Source: JAFGOM01 sp964605795 (GTDB lineage Archaea; Halobacteriota; Methanomicrobia; Methanomicrobiales; Methanospirillaceae). From it: 64,000 nucleotides of DNA. Positions 34,919 to 43,854 of the stretch are shown in pieces. The translations under genes were made by a program, and so were the position numbers. Each line of letters opens with the position of its first letter. Position 1 is the stretch's first letter. Below the pieces are notes generated by a model, which saw only the letters and a list, made by a program, of their open reading frames with translations, ran no database searches and was not told where the DNA came from. The stretch lies in NCBI GenBank assembly GCA_964605795.1, contig CAZSDZ010000007.1:14490-78489 (forward strand), written 5' to 3'.

Positions 34919-36009
34919 GACACGGCCCTCACTGCGGCGGTAACAACCTCTTCCATGGTATCAAGCATCTCATATCCATGCGTGAGAAGAATTGTGCGGC
35001 CTTCTTCTTCGTTGGTCCCGGCAAGCCGTACATAGATCTTCTGGGTAACTCCTGCATCAACGATCCCCTGTGCAACCTCGTCACACCGGGTAATTCCGCC
35101 AAGCAGGTTCACGACAATAACAGCAACCCGCGGGATCTCCCCAAGCATTCTCACGGCAAAGGAGACCCGATCCCTGCTGGCACCACCGCCGACATCCAGG
35201 AAGTTCGCCGCTCTACCGCCGCTGTTTGTGATAAGATCCACGGTCGCCATGGTAAGTCCGGCCCCGTTTCCGATAACCCCGATTGTCCCGTCCAGTTCAA
35301 CAAAGGAGAAACCCTGCTCTTCTGCAAGGCGCTCCCGCCCGGTCAGGTCACGATTCTCTTTTATCCCCTGTCTGAATAGGGCATTGTCATCGATGATGAG
35401 TTTTGCATCAGCAGCGTACACTCCCTCTTTTGTGGTTACCAGCGGGTTTATCTCGGCCAACAGTGCATCGCGTGCCATAAATACCTGGTATAACCGATTT
35501 ATCGTCTCCCCCAGTTCCGCTGGTGCAGAACCGGTAAGATATCTTCTGATGTACTGGGGAACGTCAGAGAGGAGCGGGTACACATACGCCCGCCGAAGGG
35601 CTGCAGGATTTTTCTTTGCCGTCTCTTCGATATCTACCCCTCCGGTATCTGCAAAGAGAATGACCGGCATTTTTGCTGCCCGATCTATCGTTATGGAGAC
35701 ATAATACTCGTGCAATATTCCAAGACGCTCCTCAATTAAAAGGCGGGATACCGGCAGGCCTGCGATTTTTTTCGAGAAAAGATCCTCTATCGTTGCCTGT
35801 GCGGTCTCCTGGGTCGCCATAAGAACGCCTCCTGCTTTTCCCCTGCCGCCGATATCAACCTGTGCCTTCACGACGATGTCAGGGCCGAGTTCTGCCAGTT
35901 TTTTTTGGTATGAATCGAATCCGTCTTCTTTTCCGATGATACATCCTTTGGGTATCCGTATGGATGACTGCAAAAAGATGACTTTTGCTTCATGTTCGCG
36001 TATCTTCAC
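34915..36009 (-). CDS. sucC: Succinate-CoA ligase beta subunit
   Basis: 364 residues, slightly shorter than the 385-390 usual in bacteria. ATP-grasp domain in the N-terminal half (VVKAQVDIGGRGKAGGV), LLAEINPLV for metal binding, and a C-terminal CoA-ligase domain with FLDVGGGAS and NLLGGITRCDEVAQG. The usual N-terminal F-x-x-Y-G-I-P-V-P is altered to LQSSIRIPKG. The gene lies between korC and sucD, overlapping both by 4 bases. Confidence 0.95.
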   Translation of the reverse strand: MKIREHEAKVIFLQSSIRIPKGCIIGKEDGFDSYQKKLAELGPDIVVKAQVDIGGRGKAGGVLMATQETAQATIEDLFSKKIAGLPVSRLLIEERLGILHEYYVSITIDRAAKMPVILFADTGGVDIEETAKKNPAALRRAYVYPLLSDVPQYIRRYLTGSAPAELGETINRLYQVFMARDALLAEINPLVTTKEGVYAADAKLIIDDNALFRQGIKENRDLTGRERLAEEQGFSFVELDGTIGVIGNGAGLTMATVDLITNSGGRAANFLDVGGGASRDRVSFAVRMLGEIPRVAVIVVNLLGGITRCDEVAQGIVDAGVTQKIYVRLAGTNEEEGRTILLTHGYEMLDTMEEVVTAAVRAVS

Positions 36010-36548
36010 GGTTCTCTCCTTCCTTCCATAGTCAGATCAAAACCAAGTTTCATTGCCCGTATATTCAGATCTTCCGTTCCTTTCGGAACACTGGACAGGA
36101 TACCTGCCTCAAGCGCCTGCCTGGAAATTATCCCTGTCGCAGCAACAAGACTCCCAAGCATAACGATATTAGCGACAATTATCTTGCCAAGCCTGTTCTT
36201 GGCTTCACGGGATGCCGGTATCTCATAATACCGGCAGGATGGCCGGTCATGAACCAGCCCGCTATCCAGAAGCATTATCGCATTGCCGGGTGCATCGGCA
36301 CCGTACTTGAGAAATCCCTCCTGGCTCATAATAACAAAGATATCCGGATTTATGACTTTCGGGAACAGGATCTCCTCGTCGTCGATGATTACTGCACTCA
36401 TTGAGGCACCGCCACGGGCCTCAGGCCCGTAGACCTGTGTCTGAATCGCGTTTTTGTTATCATACAGAACTGCAGCACGACCCAGAATCACTGCAGAAAG
36501 GATGATGCCCTGCCCGCCAAAGCCGGAAAACCGGACTTCATGTCTCAT
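36006..36548 (-). CDS. korC: 2-oxoglutarate:ferredoxin oxidoreductase gamma subunit
   Basis: 180 residues. Begins RFSGFGGQGIILSAVILG, the conserved opening of the gamma domain, which contacts CoA and the other subunits. GPEARGGASMSAVIID is the second signature. Together with KorA, B and D it carboxylates succinyl-CoA to 2-oxoglutarate with reduced ferredoxin. Four-base overlaps on both sides show tight coupling. Confidence 0.94.
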   Translation of the reverse strand: MRHEVRFSGFGGQGIILSAVILGRAAVLYDNKNAIQTQVYGPEARGGASMSAVIIDDEEILFPKVINPDIFVIMSQEGFLKYGADAPGNAIMLLDSGLVHDRPSCRYYEIPASREAKNRLGKIIVANIVMLGSLVAATGIISRQALEAGILSSVPKGTEDLNIRAMKLGFDLTMEGRREP

Positions 36549-37333
36549 CGGGACACCCCCATCGATGGCCGGGACTGCCTGATGAACTCTCCCACGACAA
36601 ACTGTTCAGGCGAGATATCTTCTCCCTCCTCCTGCATTCGTTTCCATCTCTGGTGCAGTACTGCATTGTTTTTGAGATACGTTATCTGGTCACTGACCTC
36701 GCGCAGGCTGTTCCGTCTTCCGTACGAGGTCGGGCACTGGGATATCACCTCGATAAAAGAGAACCCTTCTGTTAAAAGGCCGGCTGTGACGGCTTTTGTC
36801 AGTTCAGTGACATGGTAGGAGGTCCATCGTGAGACGTAATTTGCTCCTGCAGCTACTGCAAGGTTACAGAGATCAAAGGGCATCTCGTTAGCCCCATATG
36901 GTGTTGTTGTTGACTTCTTCCCGTATGGTGTCAGTGGACTTCCCTGACCGCCGGTCATACCATAAATGTAGTTGTTGATACAGATGACGGTCAGATCAAT
37001 GTTCCGCCGGCATGCGTGGATAAAGTGATTTCCCCCGATCGCGCCAAGATCCCCGTCCCCGGTAAAGATCACGATATGAAGATCAGGGTTTGCCAGTTTT
37101 ACCCCGGTAGCAAATGCAATCGCTCTTCCATGAGTGGTATGAAGTGAGTCTGTCTGAATATATCCGGGAGCCCGTGAAGAACATCCGATTCCTGAAATAA
37201 ATACGGTTTCATCGATATTCCAGCCGATATCAGATACCGCCTCTAAAACGCAGTTTATGATAGATCCGTTCCCGCATCCGGAACAGTAGATATGCGGTAG
37301 CCGGTCGTGCCGGTACCAGTCGTCGCGGGTCAC
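36545..37333 (-). CDS. korB: 2-oxoglutarate:ferredoxin oxidoreductase beta subunit
   Basis: 262 residues. Holds the thiamine diphosphate and one 4Fe-4S cluster. YCSGCGNG supplies C17 and C20, with further Cys downstream; GDGDLGAIGG followed by NN-x-x-Y-G-M-T-G-G-Q is the thiamine/Mg motif. SPLTPYGKKSTTTPYG is typical of 2-oxoacid oxidoreductase beta chains. The assignment to 2-oxoglutarate rather than pyruvate rests on the sucCD neighbours and subunit order. Confidence 0.94.
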   Translation of the reverse strand: MTRDDWYRHDRLPHIYCSGCGNGSIINCVLEAVSDIGWNIDETVFISGIGCSSRAPGYIQTDSLHTTHGRAIAFATGVKLANPDLHIVIFTGDGDLGAIGGNHFIHACRRNIDLTVICINNYIYGMTGGQGSPLTPYGKKSTTTPYGANEMPFDLCNLAVAAGANYVSRWTSYHVTELTKAVTAGLLTEGFSFIEVISQCPTSYGRRNSLREVSDQITYLKNNAVLHQRWKRMQEEGEDISPEQFVVGEFIRQSRPSMGVSR

Positions 37334-38442
37334 CGATACTCCTCTGCAACCCGGAGCAGTTCACGGGGCGTGTGCAGCTCTCCCCCTATCTTGCTTACTG
37401 ATCTGACCGGAATTGCCGTATGCCGCTGTATCTCCCGTGATATCATGCCTAGGTTAAGTTCAGGAACAATAAACACAGAGGCATTGGGAAATTGTTCAAG
37501 CAGTGCTTCAGGGAATGGCCAGACAATTCTGAGTCTGAGGCATCCGATATCAGGGTTTCCATCCTGTTTCTGGTCATGCAGGACCTGAGCAACGGTTCTC
37601 GCCGGTGCTCCGTAACAGATAAACACAACAGAAGCGTCCCGGTTTTCTATCTCGTAATCTGCAATTTTATTTCTGTTATCCTCTATCTTATGATAGAGAC
37701 GACAAACCAGTTCTGCATGTAAATCCGGGTTTGTGGTTGCAGGATATCCGCGCCAGTCATGGGTAAGCCCGGTAACCGGGACATGATGTCCGGATCCAAA
37801 GGGGGCAAACCCGGGGATGAGATCCTCATCAGGCTTAAAGGGCAGGGTATCTTTTTCCGCCGGTTTTCGCCCGATATAGGGTACTGAATCAGGGATAGAG
37901 ATCCGCTCCCGCATATGACCTATCACCTCGTCTGCCATCAGAAATACCGGTGTTCTGAACTGGTCAGCAAGATTGAATGCCTTTACGGTAAGCTCATAGC
38001 ATTCCTGGACGCTGGCTGGCGAAAGTGCGATGATACTACTATCGCCATGCGATCCGAACCTGCATTGCATCATATCACCCTGTGCAGCCATGGTCGGCTG
38101 ACCGGTGGACGGCCCACCCCGCTGGATGTTGACGATGACACAGGGCGTCTCTGTCATGATAGCATACCCGATATTCTCCATCATAAGTGAGAAACCGGGT
38201 CCGCTCGTTGCCGTCATTGCACGAACACCGGTCCATGACGCACCGATAACAGAGGCAATTCCTGCTATCTCATCCTCCATCTGGATGAAACATCCGCCCT
38301 TTACCTTTGGCAGTTTCAGTGCAAGGTGCTCAGCTACCTCGGTTGAGGGGGTGATTGGATACCCGCCAAAGAACCGGCATCCCGCAGCCAGTGCACCCTC
38401 AGCACACGCGATATTTCCCTGTAAAAATTCAGTTCTGCTCAA
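37330..38442 (-). CDS. korA: 2-oxoglutarate:ferredoxin oxidoreductase alpha subunit
   Basis: 370 residues. Pyrimidine-binding transketolase-like domain with FFGGYPITPSTEVAEH at the start and ASWTGVRAMTATSGPGFSLM in the middle; the C-terminal domain contains VPELNLGMI. Length and order match archaeal KorA/VorA. It overlaps korD upstream and korB downstream by 4 bases each. Confidence 0.95.
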   Translation of the reverse strand: MSRTEFLQGNIACAEGALAAGCRFFGGYPITPSTEVAEHLALKLPKVKGGCFIQMEDEIAGIASVIGASWTGVRAMTATSGPGFSLMMENIGYAIMTETPCVIVNIQRGGPSTGQPTMAAQGDMMQCRFGSHGDSSIIALSPASVQECYELTVKAFNLADQFRTPVFLMADEVIGHMRERISIPDSVPYIGRKPAEKDTLPFKPDEDLIPGFAPFGSGHHVPVTGLTHDWRGYPATTNPDLHAELVCRLYHKIEDNRNKIADYEIENRDASVVFICYGAPARTVAQVLHDQKQDGNPDIGCLRLRIVWPFPEALLEQFPNASVFIVPELNLGMISREIQRHTAIPVRSVSKIGGELHTPRELLRVAEEYR

Positions 38443-38714
38443 TATTGTATCACCACACGCCGGGCAGAATATGGTTCATCGTGTATCCAGGAGATTGCCT
38501 GGTCCGGGCATATCATGCTACATACTCCACACAGTTGTCTCCCGTACAGGTGAGTAAGCCTGCAGTTGGTGCAGCGCTCCGGTCTGTCAAGAACCGGTAC
38601 ATAGATCCCCCGCCTGTTCGGGGTGTCCCCGGGGGTAAAGATCGAATACGGACAGACCATGGTACAGATATTACATCCCTTACACCGGGTTTCATCAATG
38701 AATAGCTTCATCAT
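38439..38714 (-). CDS. korD: 2-oxoglutarate:ferredoxin oxidoreductase delta subunit (ferredoxin-like)
   Basis: 91 residues. The first 4Fe-4S motif is standard: C11, C14, C17, C21-P. The second is stretched: C48-x2-C51, then ten residues, then C62-x2-C65-x3-C69-P, so there are five cysteines and an insertion where the family normally has C-x2-C-x2-C-x3-CP. C62, C65 and C69 with C48 or C51 could still hold a cluster. The subunit passes electrons between ferredoxin and the KorB cluster. It lies between the fumarase beta gene and korA, overlapping both by 4 bases. Confidence 0.92.
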   Translation of the reverse strand: MMKLFIDETRCKGCNICTMVCPYSIFTPGDTPNRRGIYVPVLDRPERCTNCRLTHLYGRQLCGVCSMICPDQAISWIHDEPYSARRVVIQY

Positions 38715-39265
38715 CCCTGTTTCATCTCGGTAACGCCTGTTTGAAAGACCGTGAGGGCATGCTGTAGTACCGTATCAAACAGGTCACCCCCATGGGCATC
38801 CATGGCAACAACGAGGGGGAGTTCATCGAGTTGTATTCTCCATATTGCCTCGGCCATCCCGAGATCCTGAAAAAATCCGCCGGAAAGAGTCATATGAGCT
38901 GCAGCAAGATTTGCACATCCTCCGGTAAATGCAAAATAGACTGCCCTTCCGGTCAGTTCTCTTCTGACTTCTGCATTCATACCCCCTTTCCCGATGATGC
39001 CTGCAATACCGGCATCGAGCATCGGCTTTGTGAGAGAATTCATACGCGCCGAGGTGGTTGGACCGGCAACAAGGAGTGTATCTCCTGCTATTACCGGCCC
39101 ACAATGGTATATCACCGCTCCTTTAGGATCAAAGGGAATGCCCTCCTGTATCATCCGCAGATGAGCTTCATCCCTCGCGGTATAGATCTCTCCGGAGAGG
39201 TAAACCTGGTCTCCGGCAGTAAGATTGAGTATCTCATCTCCCAAGGGGGTATGTAAACGGGTCAT
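38711..39265 (-). CDS. fumB: Fumarate hydratase beta subunit (class I, two-subunit)
   Basis: 184 residues from ATG 39265, which follows AAGGAG and AGGTGA and a TATA box at a suitable distance. The frame is open to 39346, but that head is atypical. Corresponds to the C-terminal half of class I iron-sulfur fumarases: YHCGPVIAGDTLLVAGPTTSARM, IGKGGM and FTGGCANLAA are diagnostic. With the alpha subunit it interconverts malate and fumarate. The symbol means the beta subunit, not the E. coli isozyme. It is the first gene of the seven-gene citric-acid-cycle operon. A tartrate dehydratase is the alternative reading but fits the context less well. Confidence 0.9.
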   Translation of the reverse strand: MTRLHTPLGDEILNLTAGDQVYLSGEIYTARDEAHLRMIQEGIPFDPKGAVIYHCGPVIAGDTLLVAGPTTSARMNSLTKPMLDAGIAGIIGKGGMNAEVRRELTGRAVYFAFTGGCANLAAAHMTLSGGFFQDLGMAEAIWRIQLDELPLVVAMDAHGGDLFDTVLQHALTVFQTGVTEMKQG

Positions 39266-39295
39266 CTCCTTACACTCACCTGTTGGTTTTAGATA

Positions 39296-39309
39296 GCATA
39301 TACATAATC
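39296..39309 (-). promoter_or_regulatory. TATA box of the fumB-kor-suc operon
   Basis: The minus strand reads GATTATGTATATGC, a TATA-like element 31-44 bases ahead of the fumB start, giving a leader of about ten bases. T-rich runs between 39385 and 39468 lie behind the alpha-subunit gene and probably terminate it, so alpha and beta are on separate transcripts. Confidence 0.4.
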
Positions 39310-39469
39310 GATATTGTAGCCATACAGAATAGCCGTGTTTTTTCAAAAACGCCGGTTACGTATCGGAATGCACAGAACCGGGTTTTTTTCCGTATCTGTC
39401 AGGCAGATTCATCACTAGTATAGGGGAAGATACGGTAAAAAAATATCTGGCATTCCGGGTTTTTTACGA

Positions 39470-40303
39470 TTAGAGTGCAATGGTTATGGTTGCACGACGA
39501 CTTGCCCAACACTGAAAATTCACCGCAAGGGGAAGGGAAGCAGTGTGGCATCCTGCTGTCCTTATCTTTACCGCGAGAGCGGTGGTATCTCCTCCAAGTC
39601 CCATCGGGCCGATACCGAGTGAGTTTATCCTCTCAAGAATTTTCTCTTCATGAGGTGTCATGGTATCGACAGGATCCAGAAGTGCTTTTTTAGCAAGGAC
39701 GGCAGCTCCGTCAAATGTTCCGCCGATTCCGACACCGAGAATAACCGGGGGGCAGGGTCTGGCACCGGCATCAAGGACGGCCTTAACAATTAGATCATCA
39801 ATATGGGAAAGATCAGACGGGTTTAACATCCGTATCTGTGAGACGTTCTCAGAGCCTGCCCCTTTTGGAAGAACCGTGATTGAGAGGGTGTCTCCTGGTT
39901 CGACATGGATGGGGGGAATCCCAGGACCGGTATTGTCACCACTGTTGTGACGGGTTAGGGGATCTACACAATTCGGCCTGAGTGGCACGGTTCTGGTCGC
40001 TATCCTGACTCCTTCCCGTACTGCTAAAAGCAGGTCATTCGAATAGGGTATAGTGGGGGGTATAGTCAGGAATATGACGACAATGCCGGTATCCTGGCAG
40101 AGGGGCAGTTTTCTCTCCTCAGCGATGGCGATATTTTTGAGAATATGTTCCAGTTCACGCCTTGCAACGGGGTTGCTCTCTTTTACATATGCCTCGTTTA
40201 GCCGGCTTTTAACATCGGCCGGGAGATAGAGTTCTGCTTCCTGCAAAACGGTACAGGTTGCCTTTGTAATCTCCCGCAGTACTCTCGAATTATCGGTGCT
40301 CAT
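39470..40303 (-). CDS. fumA: Fumarate hydratase alpha subunit (class I, two-subunit)
   Basis: 277 residues from ATG 40303 (an upstream TTG at 40312 adds three residues). Iron-sulfur N-terminal half of class I fumarase. Likely 4Fe-4S ligands are C69 (LPLCQDTG), C184 (ARPCPP) and C252 or C265 (GCHTASLP / FQCWASRR). PKGAGSENVS and GVGIGGTFD bind substrate and cluster. The oxygen-labile cluster suits a strict anaerobe. The gene lies upstream of the beta gene on the same strand but is separated by 204 bases with its own likely terminator. The symbol denotes the alpha subunit. Confidence 0.93.
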   Translation of the reverse strand: MSTDNSRVLREITKATCTVLQEAELYLPADVKSRLNEAYVKESNPVARRELEHILKNIAIAEERKLPLCQDTGIVVIFLTIPPTIPYSNDLLLAVREGVRIATRTVPLRPNCVDPLTRHNSGDNTGPGIPPIHVEPGDTLSITVLPKGAGSENVSQIRMLNPSDLSHIDDLIVKAVLDAGARPCPPVILGVGIGGTFDGAAVLAKKALLDPVDTMTPHEEKILERINSLGIGPMGLGGDTTALAVKIRTAGCHTASLPLAVNFQCWASRRATITIAL

Positions 40304-40375
40304 GCGAATCAAGGTGAGATCTGAAGGTGGATAAGGATAGCGATACCGGTGTTACAAGATCTCTCGTATGGATGA

Positions 40376-40389
40376 AAAAACCGGTTTTT
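40376..40389 (-). terminator. AAAAACCGGTTTTT palindrome after the L10e gene
   Basis: A perfect 14-base palindrome about 110 bases beyond the L10e stop and 70 bases before the fumA start. It could terminate L10e transcription or act as an operator for fumA. The sequence alone does not decide. Confidence 0.3.
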
Positions 40390-40498
40390 CTGATACGCAA
40401 CAGAACAGGTATCTCGAAATTCAGTCCCTGTCGATCAGTGGTTGAATTCCGGATGATACAAAAAATCGAAAATTTCAGGGAAAAAGGTGAAAGATAGC

Positions 40499-41008
40499 TT
40501 ATTCCTCGATATTTTCAACGATAATATGGGTCGGAGAAGGCAGTTTGTGCCCGCCATGACGCAGGGCATTCTTAACCCGGTCAAGATGCGGGGGGGTCGT
40601 ATATACGGTAAAGACCTTCTGGTTCGGTCTTACCCGTGCAGCAGTTCCAACCGCTTTTCCAAAAGCTCTTCGCATTCCTTCAGAGACACGGTCGGCGCCG
40701 GCACCGGTAGCCTGTTTATTCTCGCGAAGGACATGGTGGGGATACGTTCTCAATTTCAGGTGAAAATTCATCCTTCCCAGGTCTTTTGTCAGTTTCCGGT
40801 TGATACTCATACGGGCTGCTTCAAGGGCGGTATGACGAATCTGACAGGCCTCATCAACAGCAAGGGATACTTTCATGGGAAAATCGTCGGTAAGATTCCC
40901 CATGTCAAACTGAACAACCCTTACTCCTGGAACACCTCCCATATACTCTCTCCTCGTAAAAGCCCGTTTGGAGATATTCCTGTACATACTATTTGGTTTT
41001 CTGACCAT
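40499..41008 (-). CDS. rpl10e: 50S ribosomal protein L10e (uL16)
   Basis: 169 residues, the standard archaeal length. The opening VRKPNSMYRNISKRAFTRREYMGGVPG and the middle GRMNFHLKLRTYPHHVLRENK are near-invariant in this family. The protein sits near the peptidyl transferase centre and the A-site tRNA elbow of the large subunit. It has a strong AAAGGAGG ahead of the ATG and a TATA box (minus strand TTATATAC, about 41039-41046). It is transcribed alone here, apart from the main ribosomal operons. Confidence 0.98.
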   Translation of the reverse strand: MVRKPNSMYRNISKRAFTRREYMGGVPGVRVVQFDMGNLTDDFPMKVSLAVDEACQIRHTALEAARMSINRKLTKDLGRMNFHLKLRTYPHHVLRENKQATGAGADRVSEGMRRAFGKAVGTAARVRPNQKVFTVYTTPPHLDRVKNALRHGGHKLPSPTHIIVENIEE

Positions 41009-41038
41009 TTCTGCGTCCTCCTTTTATAAAGTTATGCT

Positions 41039-41046
41039 GTATATAA
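41039..41046 (-). promoter_or_regulatory. TATA box of the L10e gene
   Basis: The minus strand reads TTATATAC, 31-38 bases upstream of the start codon, with AAAGGAGG between them. Good archaeal promoter spacing. Confidence 0.5.
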
Positions 41047-41061
41047 TGGTAAGATCAACTA

Positions 41062-41832
41062 TTAAATCTTTCCAGGAGTGGTGTCTAAATGAGCGAGCAA
41101 CCTGAGAACATCACGCCTGATAGATGCAAATTCCGGGCTTGTTCTGTCACGCGGCCGCGGAATAGAGATATCAATGACGGTGGAAACACGGCCCGGACCT
41201 GATGAGAGGACCACGATCCTGTCAGAGAGATACACTGCCTCATCGACGCTATGCGTCACAAAGATGATAGTCTTCTTCTGTTTCTCCCAGATCTGCAGGA
41301 GTTCTTCCTGCATGGTGTTGCGTGTCTGGGCATCAAGTGCTCCGAACGGTTCGTCCATCAGTAAAAGATCGGGATCATTCGCAAGAGCCCGGGCGATAGC
41401 AACCCGCTGGCGCATCCCTCCTGAAAGCTCATAAGGATAACAGAAGGTAAAAGGCGTCAGCCCGACGAGATCAATATAGTACTGCGCCTGCTTGTATCTC
41501 TCCTTTCTGTCGGTTTTTTTCATCTCAAGGCCAAATGCGACATTATCAAGGATATTTCGCCATGGAAAGAGCGAATATTCCTGAAATACCATGCCGACTC
41601 GGGGACCGGGTTTGTTGATCAAAATGTTGTCGAGAGACACCGATCCCGAATCCGGATGATCAAGACCTGCGATTATCCGCAAAAGTGTCGTCTTTCCACA
41701 TCCAGACGGACCAACTAAAGAGATCAGTTCATCATCCTGTATGGTAAAGGAGAGTGAGTCAAGTGCGATGAACTCAGTCTTGTCATCCATAATAAATCGG
41801 CGGGAGACATCTTCTATGACTACTTTGCCCAT
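41062..41832 (-). CDS. ABC transporter ATP-binding protein, NitT/TauT (SsuB-like) family
   Basis: 256 residues. Walker A is GPSGCGKTT (41-49), signature LSGGMRQR (about 136) and Walker B LLLMDEPFGALD (about 156), followed by the switch His in FVTHS. The sequence around FQEYSLFPWRN is typical of nitrate/sulfonate/taurine importers. It powers uptake with the permease (1-base gap upstream) and the lipoprotein gene further upstream. The substrate could be an organosulfonate, pyrimidine precursor or other small anion; it cannot be fixed from sequence. Confidence 0.93.
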   Translation of the reverse strand: MGKVVIEDVSRRFIMDDKTEFIALDSLSFTIQDDELISLVGPSGCGKTTLLRIIAGLDHPDSGSVSLDNILINKPGPRVGMVFQEYSLFPWRNILDNVAFGLEMKKTDRKERYKQAQYYIDLVGLTPFTFCYPYELSGGMRQRVAIARALANDPDLLLMDEPFGALDAQTRNTMQEELLQIWEKQKKTIIFVTHSVDEAVYLSDRIVVLSSGPGRVSTVIDISIPRPRDRTSPEFASIRRDVLRLLAHLDTTPGKI

Positions 41833-41833
41833 G

Positions 41834-42610
41834 TTAATGCACCTCGCCTATCTGCCAGCGCAGAAGGGATCGCCTGATATAGTATCTGAACAGGGTATCG
41901 ACAGCGAGTCCGAGGATCCCGAGAATAAGCATATATACAAGGACATTCGTCATCTGGTGAAGGTGATAATACCACCATATCTTGTGTCCCAGTCCATATG
42001 CCGAGACCCCGAACATCTCGGCAGCAACGAGACACATCCATGCTACCCCGCATGCTATCCGGAACCCTGCTGCGATGTGGGGAACTGCGGCTGGAAATGC
42101 AATGTATCGTATCAGGTCCCGGTTTTTTGTACATCCAAGCATCTTCCCGGCTTCGACAAAAATCTTAGGAACACTTGAGAAACCGGTATAGGTGTTGATG
42201 ATTATCGGAAAGACTGCCCCAATAAAGATCACAAACCCTGCCGAGAAGTTTGTGAGGCCAAACCATACAATGGCAAAAGGGATCCATGCAAGGGGAGGTA
42301 TGGGTCTGATAATCTCAATTACCGGGTTTAAGAAGGTAAACATCTTCTCAAACCATCCCATAAGGATGCCGATAGGAATGCCGATGAGAAGGGCGAGTCC
42401 GATTCCTATGGCGAAATGCAGGAAACTAACCAGAAGATCAGTAATAAGAGTTCCATTACCGAGAAGCTGGATAAAGGCAAGAAGGACATCGGTAAAGGAT
42501 GGCAGGATAAACGGGTTTCCTACAATATATGCTGCAACCTGCCATATGATGATACAGGTGATGAGTGAAGCAGCGGTATAGACCCATTTTGATTTTTCTT
42601 GGGATTTCAT
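41834..42610 (-). CDS. ABC transporter permease, NitT/TauT (SsuC-like) family
   Basis: 258 residues, about six membrane helices. The cytoplasmic EAA loop that docks on the ATPase reads VEAGKMLGCTKNRDLIRYIAFPAA. The helix-rich IPIGILMGW and PIPPLAWIPFAIVWFG stretches are characteristic of SsuC/TauC permeases. Second gene of a binding protein-permease-ATPase operon. Confidence 0.92.
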   Translation of the reverse strand: MKSQEKSKWVYTAASLITCIIIWQVAAYIVGNPFILPSFTDVLLAFIQLLGNGTLITDLLVSFLHFAIGIGLALLIGIPIGILMGWFEKMFTFLNPVIEIIRPIPPLAWIPFAIVWFGLTNFSAGFVIFIGAVFPIIINTYTGFSSVPKIFVEAGKMLGCTKNRDLIRYIAFPAAVPHIAAGFRIACGVAWMCLVAAEMFGVSAYGLGHKIWWYYHLHQMTNVLVYMLILGILGLAVDTLFRYYIRRSLLRWQIGEVH

Positions 42611-42714
42611 GGTATTTTACTGATTCCTCTGGCAATGCATGTTATGAATTACATTGTGGTTTGTACGGCTGAAAAGAACGTAATGGTAGAGATACAGAGA
42701 GAAAGAAGGGATAC

Positions 42715-43746
42715 CTATCCCATCCTTGAATCCCAGAGCGAGAAGTCAAAGAGGTCACTTTCAGAGACCGGATTGGTAAGATATCCAAGCTCATGCTGTG
42801 TTTGTGCAAAACCAAGTACTGAATCCCTGATAAGGTAGGGATCTAATACGAAATGACCATCCCATTCTGCCAATGAATCAGTGATGTCTTTTACATCCAT
42901 ACCAGTCATTGTATTCATATATCCCGCTGCTTCGTCGATATTTTTCGCATTATAGTCTAATGCAGCCTCGTCAACATTTATGATTTTTCTGATAATATCA
43001 GGATGATTGGTAATCATTGAATCACTTGCAACAAGAACACAGCAGGCATGATCCGGATACATCTCTCCTGACTGAACTGCGATGTACCCTGCACCGGAAT
43101 TCTTGATGATCGTCGGTGAAGGTGCGGGAAGGAAAACTGCATCAATCTGACCTGCAATGATGGCTGTTGTTGCATCTCCCGGTCCCATTCCTTTGATCGT
43201 GAGATCCTTGGCAGGATCGATGTTATGATCTGAAAGCCAATCCCGTAAGATGGTGTCCTGAATGGTTCCTGGTGGGAAAGTGGCAATCGTTAATCCCCGG
43301 AGATCATCAGGGGTTGTATACTCGATACCGTTCCGTATGACAAGATCTGATCCCTGTGTCTGAACCGCAGCGACAATCTTTCCCTGCAGGCCATTTGCAA
43401 CTGCAGTGACAAAGGGTGCCGCACCGACATAGGCGAGATCAATGTCGCCAGAGAGCATTGCCTGCATCTCAGGTGCTCCGGTACCAAACTGGAGTTCCTT
43501 AATAGTTTTTACTCCGAGGGGTTGTAGTTCTTCGAGATACATTCCCTTCGAGTACGCAGTCATGAAAGGCAACATGTGTGTGCTGGGCTGGTACCCGATG
43601 TTCAGGGTATCAATTGCACTGCTCCCATTAGAAGCAGGGGCATTATCATTCTCTTCCTGGCCTGTACATCCACAGGAGAGAATGAGTGCAATGCTGAGCA
43701 GGAATAGGATTCCTGCAGATAGAAACGATAATCTGTTACGTTTCAT
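42715..43746 (-). CDS. ABC transporter substrate-binding lipoprotein, NitT/TauT family
   Basis: 343 residues from ATG 43746; the frame is open to 43839 but the signal peptide starts here. Basic start, hydrophobic core, then SCGCTGQ with C25/C27 as possible lipidation sites. A typical periplasmic-binding-protein-like fold follows: LNIGYQPSTHMLPFMTAYSKG, MLSGDIDLAYVGAAPFVTA, ATFPPGTIQDTILRDWL. It captures the solute outside the membrane for the downstream permease and ATPase. The AYVGAAP stretch resembles SsuA/ThiY-like proteins. Confidence 0.92.
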   Translation of the reverse strand: MKRNRLSFLSAGILFLLSIALILSCGCTGQEENDNAPASNGSSAIDTLNIGYQPSTHMLPFMTAYSKGMYLEELQPLGVKTIKELQFGTGAPEMQAMLSGDIDLAYVGAAPFVTAVANGLQGKIVAAVQTQGSDLVIRNGIEYTTPDDLRGLTIATFPPGTIQDTILRDWLSDHNIDPAKDLTIKGMGPGDATTAIIAGQIDAVFLPAPSPTIIKNSGAGYIAVQSGEMYPDHACCVLVASDSMITNHPDIIRKIINVDEAALDYNAKNIDEAAGYMNTMTGMDVKDITDSLAEWDGHFVLDPYLIRDSVLGFAQTQHELGYLTNPVSESDLFDFSLWDSRMG

Positions 43747-43854
43747 GGTTTTATCCCTATAATAGATAACCTCAGATAAGATAAGAATGGCTGTTGGTAA
43801 GGAATACGAGATGCACAATACCCATGCCCGATGCAGCATCCCCTTCCATTACCC

